From the NCBI GenBank assembly GCA_963715285.1, contig CAVQRU010000002.1, positions 310,001 to 374,000 of the forward strand: a DNA stretch of 64,000 bases, given 5' to 3'. Positions 58,101 to 64,000 of this stretch are shown here, piece by piece (the first letter of the stretch is position 1; every line of letters starts with the position of its first letter). The position numbers and the translations under genes are program-made. Source of the DNA: Sva-07 sp963715285. Its GTDB lineage: Bacteria; Actinomycetota; Acidimicrobiia; Acidimicrobiales; Ilumatobacteraceae. Below the pieces are notes generated by a model. The model searched no databases and was not told the origin of the DNA. It was given only the letters and a program-made list of their open reading frames with translations.

Positions 58101-59654
58101 TCAGGCGACCTCGATGAAGCGGCGGGGGTAGCCCTGGGCGCCGTTGGGGGCAACCGGTGCGGTCTCCTCGGTCTGCGGTTGTCCGTCGCCGTCGAACGCT
58201 CGGGCCTCGACCATGTACTTGCCCGGCGCCGCATCGAAGCGCGCCACCCACTGGACCCACGTGTCGTCGGACGGCACGCCGCCGAGGTCGGCCTCGATCC
58301 AGTCGCCTCGGTCGAGGCGCACCTGCACCCGTGACACGCCTCGATGGATCGCCCAGGCGACGCCGCCGACCACCATCTCGCCGGGACGAACCCCCGGCCG
58401 ATCGGTGTCGATACGCGACATCGTCTTGATCGGGCCCTCCTTCGACCAGCCGCGCGGCACCCAGTAGGCGTCGTAGTCCTCCCAGCGGGTCAACTCGATG
58501 TCGGTCACCCACTTGGTGGCCGACACGTACCCGTACAACCCGGGCACGACCATCCGCACCGGATAGCCGTGGCGCGCCGGCAACGGCTCGCCGTTCATCG
58601 CGATCGCGAGGAGCGCGTCGCGGCCGTCCATGACGATCTCGGTCGGCGTGCCGGCGGTCCACCCGTCGATCGACGTGCTCACCACCTGGGTCGCACCCGG
58701 TTGCACCCCGGCATCGTCGAGGACGTCCTTGAGCAGCACGCCCTGCCACAGTGCGTTGCCGACGAGGTCGCCGCCGATCGGGTTCGAGACGCACGACAGC
58801 GTCACGTACCGCTCGACCTGGGGCCGCTCGAGGAGGTCCGAGAACGTCAGCTCGATCGGGTTGTCGACCATGCCGTGGATCTTCAGCCGCCACGAGTCCT
58901 TCGACACCTGGGGCACCACCAGCGCCGTGTCGATCCGGTAGAAGTCGGTGTTCGGTGTCACGAACGGTTGCATGCCCTCGACCGGGACCTGTGCATCCGC
59001 AGGCAGCGCCGCGCTCGGCGACGCTGGGGCGGGAAGCGCGATGTCGGAGCGCTCGGCGCTCACCTCGAAGCGCTGCTGGAGCAGGCGGCCGACACCGCCG
59101 ACGAGCACGGCGGCCGAACCGATCCCGATGGCACCGCCGACGAACCGACGGCGATCGACGCCCATCGTCTGGGCCGGAACCGGCGGCGGGGTGCCGTCGG
59201 TTGCCGAGCGAGAGTGCGGTCTCGGGGCCAGGTACCAGAGCACGGCGATCGACACCGCCGTGCCGACGATCGTGGGCATCAGCTTGCCGAGGGTGGGCGC
59301 CGGTCGCGTGAGCACGGCGAACGCCCCGAGGAGGCCGATCACGCTGGTCAGGGCATACGCTGCACTGCGCGCCCCGCGCATCGCGAGCACACCCACGGTG
59401 ATCCCGATCCCGAACACGACGATCAGTGCGCCGAGGATCAGCACGACCTTGTCGTTCGTCCCGAACGTCTCGATCGCCCACTCCTTGAGCGGCCTCGGCA
59501 CGATGTCGATGAAGACCTGCCCCACCGGCACGACGGGCGACGCCGAGCCCTCGACGAGGCCGACCACGAGCTCGGCTGCCGCAAGCCCGGCGCCGGTCGC
59601 CAGCAGACCGAGCACCGGCCCCTGCCACTTCGACCCGTACGATCCAGACTCCAT
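58101..59654 (-). CDS. Membrane-anchored molybdopterin-dependent oxidoreductase (sulfite-oxidase family)
   Basis: 517 residues. Four N-terminal membrane segments (about 10-35, 67-90, 95-115, 120-140), then a twin-Arg-like RRRFVGGAIG followed by a hydrophobic stretch. The molybdenum-cofactor domain has the Mo-ligand Cys288 in YVTLSCVSNPIGG, and the C-terminal dimerisation domain follows. This matches sulfite-oxidase/YedY-like enzymes acting outside the membrane; the substrate may be sulfite or another. Its ATG overlaps that of the LOG gene in CATG. Confidence 0.85.
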   Translation of the reverse strand: MESGSYGSKWQGPVLGLLATGAGLAAAELVVGLVEGSASPVVPVGQVFIDIVPRPLKEWAIETFGTNDKVVLILGALIVVFGIGITVGVLAMRGARSAAYALTSVIGLLGAFAVLTRPAPTLGKLMPTIVGTAVSIAVLWYLAPRPHSRSATDGTPPPVPAQTMGVDRRRFVGGAIGIGSAAVLVGGVGRLLQQRFEVSAERSDIALPAPASPSAALPADAQVPVEGMQPFVTPNTDFYRIDTALVVPQVSKDSWRLKIHGMVDNPIELTFSDLLERPQVERYVTLSCVSNPIGGDLVGNALWQGVLLKDVLDDAGVQPGATQVVSTSIDGWTAGTPTEIVMDGRDALLAIAMNGEPLPARHGYPVRMVVPGLYGYVSATKWVTDIELTRWEDYDAYWVPRGWSKEGPIKTMSRIDTDRPGVRPGEMVVGGVAWAIHRGVSRVQVRLDRGDWIEADLGGVPSDDTWVQWVARFDAAPGKYMVEARAFDGDGQPQTEETAPVAPNGAQGYPRRFIEVA

Positions 59655-60684
59655 GGAACCAGATGTATCCGAAGAAGCGGTGTCCCGAGCGCGTTCCATC
59701 GTGTCGGAGCTGGGTGTTTCCGAGAATGTTCGACTCGCGGAAGAACTTGTTTCCGAAACGCTCGGGCTCATCGGCGACCAGCCTGACACGCTCGATCTCA
59801 AGATCGCCACTGCAGCGCTGACCGAGATGCGCGACGCCTACGCGATGTTCGCTCCGTACAAGGACCGTCGCAAGGTGGCGATCTTCGGCTCGGCCCGCAC
59901 GGGCGCCGACGACCCTCTGTACGGATTGACCCGTCGACTCGCCGCCACCCTGGCCGAACGCGGGTGGATGGCCGTCACCGGTGCGGGGCCCGGGATCATG
60001 CAGGCGGGTATGGAGGGCGCCGGACGGGAGAACTCGATCGGCGTCTCGATCCGCCTGCCGTTCGAGACCGGCGCGAACTCGATCATCGCCGGCGACGAGA
60101 AGCACGTGAGCATGAAGTACTTCTTCACCCGCAAACTCATGCTGATCAAGGAATCGCAGGGTTTCGTCTGTCTGCCGGGCGGGTTCGGGACGCTCGACGA
60201 GATGTTCGAGCTCCTGACGCTCACCCAGACCGGCAAGGGTGTGCCCGTGCCCATCGTGCTGCTCGATGCACCCGGCGACCCGTACTGGGAGGGGGTCGAC
60301 ACGTTCGTGCGCCAGCAGCTGGTCGCTCGCGGACTCGTGTCGGCGACCGACGTCGGCCTGTACACGATCACCAACGACTGCAACGAGGCTGCGGCGATCA
60401 TCGACGACTTCTACGCCAACTACGACTCGGTGCGCTACGTCGGCGACCAGCTCGTGATCCGGATGCGTCAGGGACCGACCGACGAGCAACTCGCCGACCT
60501 CAACGAGCAGTTCGGACATCTCGTCTCCCGGGGCTCGATCGACCGGACCGAGCCGTTCAAGATCGAACGTCGAGACGACGACAAGGTCGACCTCGACCGG
60601 ATCTCCTTCGTGTTCGCCAAGCGCGGCTACAGCGACCTGGTCGCCATGATCCGCGTCCTGAACGGCTACGTCTCGTCGAGCTGA
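59653..60684 (+). CDS. LOG-family protein (nucleotide-5'-monophosphate phosphoribohydrolase type)
   Basis: 343 residues. The LOG signature is complete: FGSARTG, TGAGPGIMQAGMEGA and LPGGFGTLDEMFEL. In plants and actinobacteria LOG enzymes cleave cytokinin ribotides or other NMPs to base and ribose-5-P. The first about 60 residues form an extra helical domain and the C-terminus a second one of about 70. TACGAT lies 9 nt before the ATG. Its 3' end overlaps a small minus-strand gene by 19 bp. Confidence 0.83.
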   Translation: MEPDVSEEAVSRARSIVSELGVSENVRLAEELVSETLGLIGDQPDTLDLKIATAALTEMRDAYAMFAPYKDRRKVAIFGSARTGADDPLYGLTRRLAATLAERGWMAVTGAGPGIMQAGMEGAGRENSIGVSIRLPFETGANSIIAGDEKHVSMKYFFTRKLMLIKESQGFVCLPGGFGTLDEMFELLTLTQTGKGVPVPIVLLDAPGDPYWEGVDTFVRQQLVARGLVSATDVGLYTITNDCNEAAAIIDDFYANYDSVRYVGDQLVIRMRQGPTDEQLADLNEQFGHLVSRGSIDRTEPFKIERRDDDKVDLDRISFVFAKRGYSDLVAMIRVLNGYVSSS

Positions 60685-60860
60685 CGAAGCACACCGGCGG
60701 CCTTCTCGATCGCCCGCCTGGCCTGCATCAGCTTCTTGTCATCCACCGGTCGGGCGAGCTCACCGTCAGCGACGGCCTCGCGGAGGCGATCGAACGCCAT
60801 CTCGTCGAGGTCGGCGGCGATCGACTCGAGCCGTTCGACCAACTCTCCGTAGTCGCTCAT
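60666..60860 (-). CDS. Small hypothetical protein
   Basis: 64 residues from ATG 60860, two helices with heptad-like spacing and a mixed charge pattern. It contains MSDYGELVERLESIAADLDE and RRAIEKAAGVLRQL. No family recognised. Its ATG overlaps the glcF stop (ATGA) and its 3' end lies 19 bp inside the LOG gene on the other strand. Confidence 0.6.
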   Translation of the reverse strand: MSDYGELVERLESIAADLDEMAFDRLREAVADGELARPVDDKKLMQARRAIEKAAGVLRQLDET

Positions 60861-62050
60861 GGCCTCAATGCGTCGGCCACGATGTCGACCGGGTGCCGTA
60901 CGTCGCAGTCGAGTACTGCACCGAGGTGCATCGAGCACCCCGGATTGGCGCTTGCGACGACCGTCGCCCCCGAGCGCTCTCGAGCTCGGCCGATCGATGC
61001 CACCTTGCGCTCGCGGATTCGCACGGCCAGTTCGGGTTGGAGCGCCGAGTAGGCGCCACCCGCACCGCAGCAGAGGCCGTCGTCATCCAACTCCACCACG
61101 TCAGCGACACGACCGAGGAGGGCGCGAACGGGCTCCTGGCTCCGCTGGACGTGGCGGAGGTGACACGGATCCTGGACGATCACGGTCGGGCGCTCACCGC
61201 GGGCGGCGGGCAGCCGCTCGATCCGAGTGGCCAGCCATTCGTGGATGTCGAGCACCCGAGCGGAGAAACGGCGGGCCTCGTCGGTGCCGACCAGATCGCC
61301 GTAGTCCTTCATCGCCGCGCCGCAGCCCGCAGAGTTCACGAGGATCGGTGCGTCGCCCGGCATCGACGCCATCGTCCTGTTGGCGAGATCGACGGCATCG
61401 TCGTGCAGACCGGCGTGGACGTGCAGCGCCCCGCAGCAGGACCCCTTCGCGTCGGGCACCGAGTAGGTGGAACCCGCCATCGTCACCAGTTCGGCCGTGT
61501 TGCGGTGGGTCTCTCGTTGCCACGCATCCATCACACAGCCGGTGAACAACCAGACGTCAGCGCCGGTCGATGCCAGCGCCGCGGGCCGCCGCAGGGCAAG
61601 GCTCGGCAGGCCGAGGCGGCGCGGCACGAGGCGGGCCCGCTGAGCGACGGCGAGCACCGTCGACCCGGCCAGGAGCGTGCGGTGGTGACCCAGCAGCCGG
61701 AATCCGATGCGCTGCCACCAGGGCGTGATCACGCGGTCGGCGGCGAGCGTCGTACGGGTCTGCTCCATCAGAGCGCCGAACCGCACTCCGCTCGGACACG
61801 CAGGCTCGCATCCACGACACTGCACACACGTCTCGATGAAGTCCACGAACGAGTCGTCGATCGGGAGATCGCCGCGATCGACCGAACGCATCGCATCGAT
61901 GCGGCCACGAGGCGAGTACCGCTCCTCGCCTGTCACCCGGAACGTCGGGCAGTGCGGCAGACACAGCCCGCAGCTCACACAGGTGGCCGCCAGCTCGGAG
62001 TCGAGCCCGAGCACCGACGCACGGGCGGTCGGCGCCGCGGCGAGATCCAT
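60857..62050 (-). CDS. glcF: Glycolate oxidase iron-sulfur subunit-like protein
   Basis: 397 residues from ATG 62050 (TACGAT 7 nt upstream); starts at 62059, 62074 and 62083 are possible. Two [4Fe-4S] motifs (CVSCGLCLPHCP and CVQCRGCEPACP) are followed by two CCG-type modules (GSCCGALHVHAG and GLCCGAGG). It passes electrons from a FAD-linked oxidase such as GlcD/E. No FAD subunit gene is in the window, so the physiological partner (glycolate or lactate oxidase) is open. Confidence 0.87.
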   Translation of the reverse strand: MDLAAAPTARASVLGLDSELAATCVSCGLCLPHCPTFRVTGEERYSPRGRIDAMRSVDRGDLPIDDSFVDFIETCVQCRGCEPACPSGVRFGALMEQTRTTLAADRVITPWWQRIGFRLLGHHRTLLAGSTVLAVAQRARLVPRRLGLPSLALRRPAALASTGADVWLFTGCVMDAWQRETHRNTAELVTMAGSTYSVPDAKGSCCGALHVHAGLHDDAVDLANRTMASMPGDAPILVNSAGCGAAMKDYGDLVGTDEARRFSARVLDIHEWLATRIERLPAARGERPTVIVQDPCHLRHVQRSQEPVRALLGRVADVVELDDDGLCCGAGGAYSALQPELAVRIRERKVASIGRARERSGATVVASANPGCSMHLGAVLDCDVRHPVDIVADALRP

Positions 62051-62154
62051 GGCGTGCATCGTAGGAGTTGACACCGCTGCCACACTGGCTTGGCTGAAGT
62101 GTCCCCGACAGACGAGCAGTCGTCACGCGAGCTGCGCAGCCCGATGGTGTCGTG

Positions 62155-64000
62155 TCACATCCCAAGTGTCTGTGTCCCGGGCTGGCCTGGTTGCACGGGG
62201 CCGATACGGTACGGCCGCATCATCTCGTTGTCCTCGTGCTCGACGATGTGGCAGTGCCACACGAACTGGCCAGGGGTGGTGAACTGCGCGCGGATCCGGG
62301 TGACCTGACCCGGGTACGCGATGACCGTGTCCTTGAAGCCGGTCTCCCACGGCTCGGGTGGCAGCGGAACCGACCCGGGCACCACCTGGACCTCCTGGGT
62401 GTCCTCGTTGACGAAGATGTCCTGCCGGTTCACCACCTCGAAGACCACCTCGTGGACGTGCATCGGGTGACCGTCGCCGGTCGCGTTGTAGAACTCCCAG
62501 ATCTCGGTCGTGCCGACCGCCGGGTTCTCCGTGATCGGATCCATCCACAGGCGCTTGGCCCACATCGTGGGAGCGACGTTCGGGTCGCCGGCCACGATGC
62601 CGAGCAGCGTCTCGGCCGGCGCGTCGCCGAAGAACGCCGACATCTCCTCGAGCAGGGCCAACGGACGGGTGACCGTTGCCGGTGGCAGCAGCGGGATCGC
62701 CGGGAGCTGGAGGAACCGTGGTGGTGTCGTCGGGTCCGGTGCGACGGCAGGCACGACCCGGAACTCCATGATCTGCCCGGTCGACGCCGGGTCGGCAATG
62801 TCGAAGTCGTTGCCGGGCACGCCGCCGCCGAACGGTTCGTCGGGGCCGACGTTGCCGAGGACGTAGTTGCCGGCCGGCACGTTCGTGAAGTCGACGATCA
62901 GATCGGCCCGTTCGGCGAGCCCCATCAGCAGCCGGTTGCCGTTGGTCGCCGTCAGGTTGACCGGCGCGGAGAGGAAGCCGCCCTCGTTGCCGATCGCCCA
63001 CACCTCGACGCCGGGGATCTGGTTGAAGTCGAGGATCAGGAACCGCGACTGGCAGCCGTTGAGCACCCGGAACCGGTAGCGGCGCTGCTCGACCGTCTGG
63101 AACGGCCACGTGTTGCCGTTGACGATGATCATGTTGCCGAAGAACTCCGGGTTCCAGAACGGCGAGATGTCGGTGTCGGGGATGAACGGGCCGGTGATGC
63201 CGTCGAAGAACGCGCGGGTGTCGGGGTAGAACAGCGAGCCGTCGAGGTTGAACGACCGGTCCTGGATGGCGAGCGGGATCTCGTAGTAGGTCTTGTTCGG
63301 CGGGAACTTGTCGTTCTCCTTCGGTGCCGGGCCCGGCAACACGGCGACAGTGCCGTCACGGGAGTCGAGCACGGCATCGTCGCCGTCCGGACCGCCACGG
63401 ATGATGTAGAAACCCGCCGGGCCGGCATAGACGTTGAGCCGTGTCATCCCGAGGGTGTGGTCGTGGTACCAGTCGCACGATGCCCGACCGAGGTTCGGAT
63501 ACTCGAACGTGGCGAAGCCGGGTCCCCACGTTGCGCCGAAGTTTGCTGCCGCCTTCCCGGCGAAGAAGTCGTACCACGTGCCCTCGGTGGCGTACCCGTC
63601 CGGGATGTTGCCGGCCGCCGGCAGGTACCAGGCCTCGGCGTAGCCGTCACTCTCGTCGCCGACGCCGACCGCTCCGTGGACATGCGTGACGATCGGGACG
63701 GGTCCCTCGTACGGCCCGGGCGTCGACGTGAACGTCGGCCGGGTGTCCCTGCCCTCCGTGCCGCCCGGTGGGTTGGCCCAGTGCAGCGTCGGGTCGACGG
63801 GCAACAGGTGCGGGTAGGTAGTTGCCGCCTCCGGCATCGACGAGGTCGTTGATCCACTTCACCCGGACCGGACGGCCGTGGTTCGCCTCGATCGTGAGCG
63901 ACGGAGCGTTGTGGAGCAACAGCCCCCGCTTGCTGTCCGCGGTCACCGCCCCGTACCCCCACAGCGTGGTGGCGGGTAACCCTGCCGGCAGGACCTGCTG
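62155..64000 (-). pseudogene. Multicopper oxidase (CotA/bilirubin-oxidase type), frameshifted and cut by the window edge
   Basis: The frame is open at base 64000, so the N-terminus lies right of the window. The first part reads WGYGAVTADSKRGLLLHNAPSL (in part) and VKWINDLVDAGGGNYLP, then shifts by one base near 63813-63818. Downstream the protein continues PHLLPVDPTLHWANPPGG. Removing one base in the CTACCC stretch (minus strand) restores the typical NYLPHLLPVD of the family. Copper motifs are HVHG, CDWYHDHTLGMT, HPMHVHEV and FVWHCHIVEHED. Multicopper oxidases of this group oxidise metals, phenols or bilirubin. A real disruption or a sequencing error. Confidence 0.83.

Noticed and set aside
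58344..59786. Plus-strand frame opposite the molybdopterin oxidoreductase
   Set aside because: Antisense shadow; the LOG gene in another frame explains the region better.
62067..62072. TTGACA as a -35 on the plus strand
   Set aside because: No -10 at suitable spacing and no plus-strand gene follows it.
62152..63852. Plus-strand frame opposite the multicopper oxidase
   Set aside because: His/Arg/Asp-rich shadow of a gene with clear copper motifs.

Overview
The window is very GC-rich, gene-dense actinobacterial DNA. A complete Pup-proteasome system (pup, prcB, prcA, dop, arc/mpa and a detached pafA), a WhiB regulator, a nickel superoxide dismutase with its maturation peptidase, a Ski2-like HelY helicase next to tat genes, and an Rv1828-type MerR gene beside gcvT point to the phylum Actinomycetota. 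The gene mix (gamma-carbonic anhydrase-like protein, GlcF, marine-type NiSOD, 5-oxoprolinase) suggests class Acidimicrobiia, perhaps Ilumatobacter-like; that placement is inference. I see no rRNA, tRNA, CRISPR array, IS element or prophage. This is core chromosome with many start/stop overlaps of 1-4 bp.

Layout. 0-9.3 kb: 3' part of an exported L,D-transpeptidase, a cNMP-binding protein, merR-gcvT with a well-formed promoter and dyad operator, a protein with a histone-H1-like tail, gcvP behind a tandem glycine riboswitch, and an M23 peptidase gene with five peptidoglycan-binding repeats, broken by a 1-nt frameshift. 9.5-19.7 kb: Zn-finger-like protein, threonine aldolase, whiB-ribokinase, two methyltransferases, prmA with a gamma-carbonic anhydrase-like gene, a long Arg/Gly-rich and Pro/Ala-repeat protein, enoyl-CoA hydratase, GNAT, and a very acidic DUF4193-like protein. 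19.8-27.5 kb: a double-domain ThyX-like protein, helY-tatC-tatA/B, GDPD, lepB. 27.5-39 kb (minus strand): the proteasome region arc, a saccharopine-dehydrogenase-like gene, dop, pup, prcB, prcA, then pxpA, an amidohydrolase, pxpB, pxpC, then pafA. 39-46.6 kb: ferredoxin, MMPL transporter with divergent TetR, trmI-ttuA-ttuB tRNA modification genes co-oriented with three small membrane or basic proteins, LON-domain protein. 46.7-54.3 kb: two tandem PBP4-type carboxypeptidases behind an NDP-forming acyl-CoA ligase, TetR, sodN/sodX, SDR. 54.3-64 kb: transketolase-transaldolase, a molybdopterin oxidoreductase and a LOG-family protein whose start codons overlap head to head, glcF, and a second frameshifted gene (multicopper oxidase) running off the right edge.

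How the parts work together. gcvT and gcvP encode the T and P proteins of glycine cleavage; gcvP is glycine-controlled through its riboswitch and gcvT is translationally coupled to merR. Pup is deamidated by Dop, ligated by PafA, and pupylated proteins are unfolded by ARC into the PrcA/PrcB core. PxpABC would open pyroglutamate to glutamate. TrmI (m1A58), TtuA and TtuB (s2T54) act on the same tRNA T-loop. SodN needs SodX cleavage to expose its nickel-binding His.

The main unexplained signals are a three-copy intergenic palindromic element, the split ThyX active-site motif, a TtuB ending in Gly-Gly-Ala-Thr, shared sequence upstream of pup and dop, many -10-like hexamers placed 6-9 nt before start codons (leaderless mRNAs), and two 1-nt frameshifts in exported-protein genes.
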